Below are positions 8,666 to 16,062 of a stretch of 64,000 bases of DNA, piece after piece (positions within the stretch are counted from its first letter, which is position 1; each line of letters begins with the position of its first letter). The translations under genes and the position numbers were made by a program. A model generated the notes under the pieces. It worked only from the letters and a program-made list of their open reading frames with translations, was not told the DNA's origin and made no database searches. Source of the stretch: Chryseobacterium capnotolerans (GTDB lineage: Bacteria > Bacteroidota > Bacteroidia > Flavobacteriales > Weeksellaceae); contig NZ_CP065589.1 in assembly GCF_021278965.1 (NCBI RefSeq), positions 501,001-565,000 on the forward strand, written 5' to 3'.

Positions 8666-9880
8666 ATGAAAACTTTGCGAATACTCTTACTTTCCCTGGG
8701 CGGGCTGATGTATGGACAGAATATCCAAAGCATCCAGTTATTTAACCCACAAACGAATGATGAAACGCCGGTCATTAAATTTGGTGAACAATTGGTGTTG
8801 AGTTTTGATGATCTTACCAATGGCAGTGAGATTTATAGGTACACGATCAAGCACTATGACAGAAACTGGAACGATGATAATTTGTTTTTCACAGAATTTG
8901 CCACCGGCACGATGAATGCACTTTTAGATAAGTTTCAATATTCATTCAATACATTGCAGTCATATACCCATTACAAGCTGACTTTTCCTAATGATAAAAT
9001 TCAACCGAAAATATCAGGGAATTATGAACTGATCGTTTATAAAGACTCTGCTGATAAACCGCTTTTTAAAAGAAGATTTTATCTGGTGGAAGATATGGCT
9101 ACTTTAGGAGTAAATGTTTCAAGGATAGCTGATGCCAAAAGGCCTGATATCAATCAGAGAGTAGAAGTACAGGCTTTGCCGAAAGGGGGTGATCTTTCTT
9201 CCAATGTAAATTCTATGAGTTTAAACGTGATGCAGAATAACAACCCGAATATGACGGTTTCCAACTTGAAACCAAGTTCTGTTTTGGGGAACCAACTGCT
9301 ATTCCAGCAAATGAATCTTGCTTTTCCGGGAGACAATGAATTCTATTATTTCGACAATAAAAATATGACGACTCCTGCAGATATGGTTCGTGCAGTAGAA
9401 GTTAAAGATGACGTTAATCACACGTATTTACATCCGGTGTGGGCATTTCCTTTAAATTATCAGTACCAACCCGATGTAAATGGTGCCTGGTATTATAGAA
9501 GAAATGATCTTGGAAGAGAAAGAGATGCTGAGAGAGAAGCAGATTATTCCTGGGTATATTTTTACCTGGAATCTGATCCGGTAGATAAAGATATTTATAT
9601 TCTGGGTGGGTTTAATAATTTTAAACCAGGCAAAGAAAATCAGATGCAATATGATGCTGCAACGAAACAATATGTGGCTAAGTTATTTCTGAAACAAGGT
9701 TTTTATAACTATATTCTTGCTACAAAACAAGGAGATGGACCTTTAGATTTTGGTGAAGTGAACGGTAACTTCTGGCAGACAGAAAATCTTTATCAGGCAT
9801 TTCTTTACTTTGCGCCTTTCGGCCGTAATTATGATGGACTGATGGGGTATGGTGAATTCAGAACTCCTGTAAGGAAATAA
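8666..9880 (+). CDS. Type IX secretion system plug-domain protein (DUF5103)
   Basis: 404 aa with signal peptide MKTLRILLLSLGGLMYGQ. The N-terminal region shows the DUF5103 pattern: Y.I.HYDRNWN, YSFNTLQSYTHYKLTFPND and SGNYELIVYKD. In Flavobacterium johnsoniae a protein of this domain family closes the SprA translocon of the T9SS when it is not engaged by substrate. That fits the three T9SS cargo proteins in this window, though this gene is not in an operon with other T9SS genes. A terminator follows. Family assignment is from motif memory and is fairly secure. Confidence 0.82.
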   Translation: MKTLRILLLSLGGLMYGQNIQSIQLFNPQTNDETPVIKFGEQLVLSFDDLTNGSEIYRYTIKHYDRNWNDDNLFFTEFATGTMNALLDKFQYSFNTLQSYTHYKLTFPNDKIQPKISGNYELIVYKDSADKPLFKRRFYLVEDMATLGVNVSRIADAKRPDINQRVEVQALPKGGDLSSNVNSMSLNVMQNNNPNMTVSNLKPSSVLGNQLLFQQMNLAFPGDNEFYYFDNKNMTTPADMVRAVEVKDDVNHTYLHPVWAFPLNYQYQPDVNGAWYYRRNDLGRERDAEREADYSWVYFYLESDPVDKDIYILGGFNNFKPGKENQMQYDAATKQYVAKLFLKQGFYNYILATKQGDGPLDFGEVNGNFWQTENLYQAFLYFAPFGRNYDGLMGYGEFRTPVRK

Positions 9881-9903
9881 GATTGTAAAATCAATATAAA
9901 ACG

Positions 9904-9944
9904 AAAATAAAGGTTATTTCATCAAGAGATAACCTTATTTTTTT
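9904..9944 (+). terminator. Terminator after the T9SS plug-domain gene
   Basis: AATAAAGGTTAT (9906-9917) pairs with ATAACCTTATT (9929-9939) with one bulged A, followed by Ts. Confidence 0.65.
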
Positions 9945-10211
9945 ATCTAAAATGTCAAATTGATATAATTTTATGCAATAAAACGAGTTGCATAACGAAA
10001 ATAATAATTCACAAAATGTTGATTTTTATGAAATTAATTCATGAAAAATATTTATAATAATAAAATTATGTTTAATTATTTCACTTTGTTTTAAAATCAT
10101 TATTATGGTTTGTTTAATGATTTATATTTTCAATTGAATTTTAAATAATCTATACATCGTTTTATTGTGAAAAATTTATACCTTCGTTTTCACATCAAAC
10201 AAATATTATTT
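9945..10211. other. AT-rich upstream region of the M4 protease gene
   Basis: No ORF. A near-consensus -7 box TACCTTCG at 10179-10186 lies 25 bases before ATG 10212. No well-spaced -33 element found. Confidence 0.4.
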
Positions 10212-12167
10212 ATGAAAACAAAATTTATTTTAGCAGTAAGCGTTGCGGCCTGCTCTTTCGTTTTTGGACAAAACACTCCATCAAAAGTAATTTCCGGTAA
10301 AAATGGATTACATGCAGAATTTCTAAGATTTGATAAAAATGGACCTGCTTTTCAGGGTAGTCCTGTTTTATTTGATGAAAGATCTGAAAAGCTTTCACCC
10401 GGACAAGCTCGTAAATTAGGTATTGAAACAGATCAGCTAGGGTTTGAGACTCACAGATTCCAGCAAACAGTGAATAATATTCCTGTAGAATACGGAATGA
10501 TGGCTGTACAAACTAAAAACGGTAAAATTGTAGGACAAACAGGGAAATGGATTCTTGATATTCCTCAGAGAGCTGAGAAACAAGCCAATATTTCTGAAAG
10601 TATCGCTCTGCAAAATGCCTTGTCATTTGTAGGGGCAGAATCTTATAAATGGCAAAACAAAGACGAAGAAGATTTCATTAAAAAAGAAACGAATGATAAA
10701 AATGCCAGCTTTGCACCCAAAGGAGAGTTGGTGTACTATTCAGAGCCTACCGATGAAAAGCTGAATGATCTTAGGCTAGCTTACAAATTTGATATTTATG
10801 CTGAAAAACCATTAAGCAGACAATATGTTTTTGTAGATGCAAAAAATGGAAAAGTATTAGGCATTGATGCATTGATTCACGATATCAATACCCCTGGAAC
10901 TGCTACAACAGGCTATAGCGGAAATAGAAATATTGTTGCAGACTCTTATAATGGAAGTTACAGATTAAGAGAAACCGGAAGAAATGGCGGAACGGCTGTT
11001 GAAACTTATAATTTAAAAAAAGGGACGAGTTATTCCACTGCAGTAGACTTTACAGACACTGATAATGTTTGGAATAATGTAAATACGAATAAAGACCAGT
11101 ATGCAACAGATGCCCATTGGGGAGCAGAAATGACTGTAGATTATTTGTATACAAAATTTGGTAGAAAAAGTATCGATAACAATCATTTTGCTATAAAATC
11201 ATATGTTCATTATTCCACCAATTATTTCAATGCATTTTGGGATGGCTCAAGAATGACTTATGGAGATGGAAGTTCTTCAACAAATGGAGGAAAACCTTTA
11301 ACAGCCATCGATGTTTGTGGACACGAAATCACGCATGGAATGACCTCTAAAACTGCCAATCTGGTGTATCAGAGAGAACCGGGAGCTCTGAACGAAGGTT
11401 TCTCGGATATTTTTGGAAACACAATAGAAAAATGGGCCAGACCAAGCCAGGCAAGCTGGACACTAGGTGAAGATTTCAGCTATGTGATCAGAAATATGGC
11501 CAACCCTAATGCTTACAGCCAGCCGGATACTTATATGGGAACGTACTGGAAGACTACTACTACCTCAGGTTGTGCGACTCCTAGCCAGGCCAACGATTAT
11601 TGTGGAGTTCATACCAACTCGGGAGTTCTTAACTTTTGGTATTACTTATTGGTAACCGGAGGTACAGGAACCAATGATAAAGGGTTTGCTTATAATGTTT
11701 CAGGTATAGGATTTGATAAAGCAGCTGCGATTGCTTATAGAACACTCACCAATTATCTTACTTCTACTTCCAATTATGCGAATACAAGAACATACTCTTT
11801 ACAGGCTGCAGCAGATTTGTATGGGGCTGGAAGTAATGAGGTGACACAGGTTACCAATGCCTGGAATGCGGTAGGTGTTGGTGGGGGGACTTCTCCTGCG
11901 GGCCTTATTGCATCGGCGGCTAATGAGTCAATCTATACGATCAGCCCAAATCCGGCAACAGACAGATTTACGGTAGGGTTTAATGGAAAAGCTGGTAAAG
12001 GAACTGTAGAGGTGGTAAATTTAACAGGAAGAAAAGAACTTTCTGAAAAAGTTAATCTTACTGATGGGGCAAATAGATTGGAAATAAAACTTCCATCCAA
12101 TATGCTTCCAGGAGTATATGTTGTAACCGTGAACGGACAGAAAGCCGGAAACCTTATTAAAAAATAA
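10212..12167 (+). CDS. Secreted M4 (thermolysin-family) zinc metalloprotease with T9SS sorting domain
   Basis: 651 aa. Signal peptide MKTKFILAVSVAACSFVFGQ, then an FTP/PepSY propeptide region, then an M4 catalytic domain with HEITH (H371, E372, H375) and the third zinc ligand E395 in GALNEGFSD; further on, GVHTNSGVLNFWYY carries the family's C-terminal catalytic His. The last 80 residues are a Por-secretion type A domain (ISPNPATDRFTVGF ... LPSNMLPGVYVVTV ... AGNLIKK), predicting export by the T9SS. Start moved to ATG 10212 because the upstream 15 codons would cover the promoter and precede the signal peptide. Confidence 0.93.
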   Translation: MKTKFILAVSVAACSFVFGQNTPSKVISGKNGLHAEFLRFDKNGPAFQGSPVLFDERSEKLSPGQARKLGIETDQLGFETHRFQQTVNNIPVEYGMMAVQTKNGKIVGQTGKWILDIPQRAEKQANISESIALQNALSFVGAESYKWQNKDEEDFIKKETNDKNASFAPKGELVYYSEPTDEKLNDLRLAYKFDIYAEKPLSRQYVFVDAKNGKVLGIDALIHDINTPGTATTGYSGNRNIVADSYNGSYRLRETGRNGGTAVETYNLKKGTSYSTAVDFTDTDNVWNNVNTNKDQYATDAHWGAEMTVDYLYTKFGRKSIDNNHFAIKSYVHYSTNYFNAFWDGSRMTYGDGSSSTNGGKPLTAIDVCGHEITHGMTSKTANLVYQREPGALNEGFSDIFGNTIEKWARPSQASWTLGEDFSYVIRNMANPNAYSQPDTYMGTYWKTTTTSGCATPSQANDYCGVHTNSGVLNFWYYLLVTGGTGTNDKGFAYNVSGIGFDKAAAIAYRTLTNYLTSTSNYANTRTYSLQAAADLYGAGSNEVTQVTNAWNAVGVGGGTSPAGLIASAANESIYTISPNPATDRFTVGFNGKAGKGTVEVVNLTGRKELSEKVNLTDGANRLEIKLPSNMLPGVYVVTVNGQKAGNLIKK

Positions 12168-12187
12168 GTTTTAATATATTTCAAGAG

Positions 12188-12219
12188 AAAGGCCGCAGAA
12201 ATTTTCTGCGGCCTTTTTA
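12188..12219 (+). terminator. Strong bidirectional terminator between the M4 protease and hemH
   Basis: AAAGGCCGCAGAAA and TTTTCTGCGGCCTTTTT pair perfectly, with T runs usable from both sides; it serves the two converging genes. Confidence 0.9.
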
Positions 12220-12236
12220 TATATTGTCTCAATCAT

Positions 12237-13271
12237 CTATACAAGATAAAAATCATTCAGTTTTTCTTCACAAAGTGTCTTTACCACTTCTATCCAACGA
12301 TCTTCATCATTCAGGCAGGGGATGTAATGAAAGTTTTCACCGCCGCCATGCATGAACTGTTCTTTTCCTTCTTCAGAAATCTCTTCAAGGGTTTCAAGAC
12401 AGTCTGATACAAATGCAGGACAAACCACAGCAAGGTTTTTAACTCCTTTTTTAGGAATGGTTTCCAGGGTTTCATCCGTGTAAGGTTCTACCCATTTGTC
12501 TTTTCCTAACCTGGACTGGAAAGAAACGATTGTTTTTTCCTTTGGAAGTCCCATTTTAGCAATGACAGCTTCAGTAGTTTTATAACATTGATGTCTGTAG
12601 CAGTAGGCATTGTGAGTATCTACCTGGCTATTAATACAATTGGCGTCATCAATTTTACAGGTCTTCGAAGGATCTGTTTTGTAAAGATGCCTTTCAGGAA
12701 CTCCATGATAAGAAAACTGGAGGGCATCAAAATTCTCAGGAAGTTTTTCCTTGATACTTTCCGCAAGACAGTTGATATAAATATCTCTGTTATAGAAAGG
12801 TTGAATATAATTGATCTTTACTGTTGGAAACTTCTTCTTTCTTACTTCTTCTGCTTTTTCAATAACAGTTTCAGTAGTACTCATTGCATATTGAGGGTAC
12901 AACGGAAAAAGAACGATTTCAGAAATTCCCTGATCTACCAATTTTTGGATTCCGGTTTCAATGCTTGGTTCTGCATATCTCATCCCGATTTCTACAGGAA
13001 CATCAACCAATTTTTGAAGCTTTTTCTGAATCTTTTCAGTAATGACGATCAATGGTGAACCTTCTTCAGTCCATACCGTTTTATAGGCTTCAGCAGATTT
13101 GGCAGGTCTTGTTTTCAGGATAACCCCCTGAACAAGAAGTGCACGAAAGATCCAACGGTAATCAATTACCCTTTCATCCATTAAAAATTCATCAAGATAT
13201 TCCTTTACATCATTTACAGCCGTAGATCTTGGTGATCCTAGGTTGACTAGTAAAATTCCTTTTTTATTCAA
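12237..13271 (-). CDS. hemH: Ferrochelatase
   Basis: 344 aa. Inserts ferrous iron into protoporphyrin IX, the last step of protohaem synthesis. Family features: GILLVNLGSPRS at the N-terminus, FSYHGVPERHLYKTDPSKTC with the catalytic His, and VVCPAFVSDCLETLEE with the conserved acidic residues. Length is normal. Four Cys lie between residues about 205 and 230 (CKIDDANC ... CYRHQC); whether they bind a cluster cannot be told. It starts 5 bases after the FMN reductase gene and ends the Nfu-FMN reductase-HemH operon. Confidence 0.95.
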   Translation of the reverse strand: MNKKGILLVNLGSPRSTAVNDVKEYLDEFLMDERVIDYRWIFRALLVQGVILKTRPAKSAEAYKTVWTEEGSPLIVITEKIQKKLQKLVDVPVEIGMRYAEPSIETGIQKLVDQGISEIVLFPLYPQYAMSTTETVIEKAEEVRKKKFPTVKINYIQPFYNRDIYINCLAESIKEKLPENFDALQFSYHGVPERHLYKTDPSKTCKIDDANCINSQVDTHNAYCYRHQCYKTTEAVIAKMGLPKEKTIVSFQSRLGKDKWVEPYTDETLETIPKKGVKNLAVVCPAFVSDCLETLEEISEEGKEQFMHGGGENFHYIPCLNDEDRWIEVVKTLCEEKLNDFYLV

Positions 13272-13276
13272 TTTTT

Positions 13277-13813
13277 TTATTTTAATGATGAAACAGACTT
13301 TTCAAAATCCGTTACCAATTCTAATACTTTAACAAAGGTATTGTTTTCAACTGAGCCATCAGGCTCAAATTTACCCTTTATCGCTTTGATTAAAAGCTGA
13401 TGTTTATCATTAATGACAGCACCAAGGGTTTTTAAAATTAATAATAATTCTTCATGACCTTTCTCTCCATTGGCAGAACCCATAACAAAAGCAACAGGTT
13501 TATCCAGGAAAACATTTGTGGAAACACACCATTCCAATAGGTTTTTTAATCTGCTAGGAATACTGAAAATATATTCCGGAGTAGAAATAATAACTCCTGC
13601 TGAATCTTGAATGTGGTCTCTGATCTTCATAATTTCCTCAGGAGTGTCAACGTCAGTTAATGCTGTATCAAAATGAGGAAGAACAGAAAGATCATCATAC
13701 ATCTGGAATATGATATTGGGATTTTTTTCCATTACCTGTTCCATCAGCTTCTGATTATTGGAATTCTTTGTAGCACTTCCAATAATAATGAGGATCTTTT
13801 TTGGGAGGGTCAT
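13277..13813 (-). CDS. NAD(P)H-dependent FMN reductase (flavodoxin-fold)
   Basis: 178 aa. Rossmann-like flavodoxin fold with the FMN-phosphate loop IIGSATKNSNNQKL and the family motif TPEYIFSIPSRLKNLLEW. Such enzymes reduce FMN or small electron acceptors. It sits 10 bases after the NifU-type gene and 5 bases before hemH; supplying reduced flavin to mobilise ferric iron for Fe-S and haem synthesis is an attractive but unproven role. Confidence 0.88.
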   Translation of the reverse strand: MTLPKKILIIIGSATKNSNNQKLMEQVMEKNPNIIFQMYDDLSVLPHFDTALTDVDTPEEIMKIRDHIQDSAGVIISTPEYIFSIPSRLKNLLEWCVSTNVFLDKPVAFVMGSANGEKGHEELLLILKTLGAVINDKHQLLIKAIKGKFEPDGSVENNTFVKVLELVTDFEKSVSSLK

Positions 13814-13823
13814 GAAATATTGA

Positions 13824-14405
13824 TTATCCGTTTACAGCTTCCACCCTTTCTACAAGATCCGGAACGAATTGTTTTAAAATATTTTCAATTCCATTCTTTA
13901 ACGTCGCTGTAGAACTTGGGCATCCGGAGCAAGCTCCCTGTAGAAGCATCTTAGCTGTTTTAGTAGATTCATCGTATTCCATAAGAGAAATTTTTCCACC
14001 ATCATTTTCTACCGCTGGAGCCACATATTCATTTAAGATGTCAGAAATCTTCTGCTCATCATCCGTATAATCTCTGTTGATGATCTTTTCTACAGGATTT
14101 TCGTGTTTCTGAGGTTCAATGTTGGAAATTTCACCACCATTCTGCAGATAATCCGCGATAAGAGCACGAACTGTGATCATTACCTCATGCCATTCTACAG
14201 AATTATCTCTGGTAACAGCCACAAAATTATCAGAAATGAAAACCTCTTTTGCAAAATCAAATTCATTGAAGATAGCTGCTGCTAAAGGAACTTCTTCTGC
14301 TGCTTCTCTTGATTTTACTTCTACAAACCCTTCCATAAGCAGTTTGCTGGAAACAAACTTCATTACATTCGGGTTAGGAGTCATCTCAGAATAGATCTGA
14401 TACAT
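13824..14405 (-). CDS. Nfu-type Fe-S cluster scaffold/carrier
   Basis: 193 aa starting MYQIYSEMTPNPNVMKFV. The N-terminal half is an Nfu_N domain (TPNPNVMKFV) and the C-terminal half a NifU-like domain with ACSGCPSS, whose two Cys bind an Fe-S cluster at a dimer interface. It delivers clusters to target apoproteins. An earlier in-frame ATG at 14459 would extend far into the upstream gene; ATG 14405 already overlaps that gene by 20 bases, which suggests translational coupling. Confidence 0.92.
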   Translation of the reverse strand: MYQIYSEMTPNPNVMKFVSSKLLMEGFVEVKSREAAEEVPLAAAIFNEFDFAKEVFISDNFVAVTRDNSVEWHEVMITVRALIADYLQNGGEISNIEPQKHENPVEKIINRDYTDDEQKISDILNEYVAPAVENDGGKISLMEYDESTKTAKMLLQGACSGCPSSTATLKNGIENILKQFVPDLVERVEAVNG

Positions 14406-14703
14406 CTCTTTTTTTCTTCTGAAGGTAAATTCTTGGGTTGGCCAATAATTCGTCTTCAATCACATTTTTCAGACTTTCAGCTACATGTTCCCATTCAATA
14501 GTGTCCTGTTTTGCAACAGCTACAAAATTAGCTGTAATGAAAATTCTTTCTACAAAAGGATAATTGAAAAGTTCCTGTGCTAAAGGAATTTCTGAAACAT
14601 CTGAAGTTCTGTCCAACTCCAAAGACCCCGGAATCAAGTTGTAATCTGCAACAAATTTCATCACTTTTGGGTTTTCAGTTGGTTCTATAAGTACGGTACG
14701 CAT
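14386..14703 (-). CDS. Stand-alone Nfu N-terminal-domain protein
   Basis: 105 aa starting MRTVLIEPTENPKVMKFV. It is colinear with the N-terminal half of the following Nfu protein (PLAQELFNYPFVERIFITANFVAVAKQDTIEWEHV versus a matching segment there) but lacks the CxxC domain, so it cannot hold a cluster by the known Nfu mechanism. First gene of the operon. Probably a domain duplication that became a helper or regulator; function unknown. Confidence 0.85.
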   Translation of the reverse strand: MRTVLIEPTENPKVMKFVADYNLIPGSLELDRTSDVSEIPLAQELFNYPFVERIFITANFVAVAKQDTIEWEHVAESLKNVIEDELLANPRIYLQKKKRDVSDLF

Positions 14704-14724
14704 TTTTTCGTTAAATTTGAGATA

Positions 14725-14732
14725 CAAAAATA
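14725..14732 (-). promoter_or_regulatory. -7 box TATTTTTG of the Nfu-HemH operon
   Basis: Exact TAnnTTTG on the minus strand 21 bases before ATG 14703. No clear -33 TTG. Confidence 0.5.
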
Positions 14733-14866
14733 CGCATTAGAAGTTAGAAGCTGGAAACTGAGAGTTAGATTTTTGCTATCGCTGTAATTTAGAACTTATA
14801 TACATAAAGAGATAGTATATTTTAATTTTCAAATTGGCCTATTTTTAAATTTTCAAATTAATACTT

Positions 14867-15403
14867 ATGGCACTTATAAAAGAACTTTTAGGAAAAATAC
14901 CACAGATCGGAGAGAATACGTTTTTAGCTGAAACCGCTACCATTATCGGAGATGTTACGATGGGAAAAGACTGTAGTGTTTGGTATAATGCCGTCATCAG
15001 AGGTGATGTTCATTATATTAAGATGGGAGATAAGGTAAATGTTCAGGATAACGCAATGCTGCACTGTACCTACCAGAAACATCCGTTGAATATTGGGAAT
15101 AATGTTTCTATTGGGCATAATGCTATTGTTCATGGATGTACCATTAAAGATAATGTACTGATCGGAATGGGAGCAATTGTAATGGATGACTGCCTGGTTG
15201 AAGAAAACTCAATTGTAGGAGCAGGTTCTGTAGTGACCCAGGGAACCCATATTAAATCCGGAGAAGTCTGGGGTGGAGTTCCAGCTAAAAAAATCAAAGA
15301 TATCAATGCCCAGTTATTGGAAGGGGAAGTAAACAGAATTGCAGATAATTATGTGAAATATTCGTCGTGGTATAAGGAGAATGTGAAAGATTACGAATTG
15401 TAG
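14867..15403 (+). CDS. Gamma-carbonic anhydrase family protein (left-handed beta-helix)
   Basis: 178 aa built of hexapeptide repeats (for example IIGDVTMGKDCSVWYNAVIRGD, NVSIGHNAIVHGCTI). The three expected metal His appear in LHC, IGHN and VHGC. This matches the YrdA/PaaY/CaiE branch of gamma-carbonic anhydrases, in which many members have weak or unproven carbonic anhydrase activity. No signal peptide, so cytoplasmic. Monocistronic with a hairpin downstream. Confidence 0.92.
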   Translation: MALIKELLGKIPQIGENTFLAETATIIGDVTMGKDCSVWYNAVIRGDVHYIKMGDKVNVQDNAMLHCTYQKHPLNIGNNVSIGHNAIVHGCTIKDNVLIGMGAIVMDDCLVEENSIVGAGSVVTQGTHIKSGEVWGGVPAKKIKDINAQLLEGEVNRIADNYVKYSSWYKENVKDYEL

Positions 15404-15453
15404 AGATGAATGATCCGGGTTTTGGGCCTGAATCTAAATACATAAAAACAACA

Positions 15454-15479
15454 AAAGCTCTGTCTTCCGACGGAGCTTT
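15454..15479 (+). terminator. Probable terminator hairpin
   Basis: AAAGCTCTGTC and GACGGAGCTTT pair with one mismatch; only a short T tail, so efficiency is uncertain. Confidence 0.5.
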
Positions 15480-15528
15480 GTATATCAAGTCTTAGTATCG
15501 ATTTGATATAGAACCTTTGCTTTATTTT

Positions 15529-15981
15529 TTATTTTGAGTCTGGTGTAATCAGTCTTGCCTCTCCTTTGATGCATTTAACATAAGCTGGAGGAGCAATGAC
15601 TGTACAGTCAGAGGTAATATTATATTTTTCGTTAAAAATCCTTACTTTGTCCGTATATTCATTGATTCTTGGTAGAATTGAAGATTCAATTTTTTTAGAA
15701 TAAGCAATGTATTGCTGAGGGCCGCCACAAGATTTTACTCCCATAGGCGCAAATGTCCATTCACTGCCATCCGTGCAATTTTCTCCTTTGGCTTCAGCTT
15801 CAATGGAAGCTTTTAATTTATCCAGCTGTGCCTGATCATACTTTTGGCTTTCATCATCAGCAGGTCGGTTGGCAATATCAATAGGAAGATTGGTATCAAG
15901 ATTTTTTGTTGAATTACAGGAAACAAGCGTTAAAGTAGTACCTAATACTATTGCAGGGATATAGAGTAAAAATTTTTTCAC
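15529..15981 (-). CDS. Hypothetical lipoprotein
   Basis: About 150 aa from a GTG at 15981, giving MKKFLLYIPAIVLGTTLTLVSC, a lipoprotein signal with lipobox LVSC. The open frame continues to a TTG at 16011, adding ten Lys-rich residues, but that TTG lies in the likely promoter. The mature part has Cys at GENCTDGSEWTF, VKSCGGPQ, TSDCTV and VKCIKGEA, suggesting disulfides in the periplasm. No family recognised. Divergent from the helicase gene. Confidence 0.7.
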   Translation of the reverse strand: MKKFLLYIPAIVLGTTLTLVSCNSTKNLDTNLPIDIANRPADDESQKYDQAQLDKLKASIEAEAKGENCTDGSEWTFAPMGVKSCGGPQQYIAYSKKIESSILPRINEYTDKVRIFNEKYNITSDCTVIAPPAYVKCIKGEARLITPDSK

Positions 15982-16048
15982 AATAAACTTTTTCTTTTTA
16001 AGAATTTTCAAAACTTATGCCAAGGTAAGAAAATCAAATTCATTTCCG

Positions 16049-16056
16049 TATTTTTG
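16049..16056 (+). promoter_or_regulatory. -7 box TATTTTTG directly before the helicase start
   Basis: Exact TAnnTTTG; only 6 bases separate it from ATG 16063, so the mRNA would start at or next to the start codon. Confidence 0.5.
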
Positions 16057-16062
16057 ACAACG

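Noticed and set aside
8596..8820. 75-codon N-terminal extension of the MBL hydrolase
   Set aside because: It crosses the promoter and the divergent gene, and conserved MBL sequence starts at the ATG at 8595.
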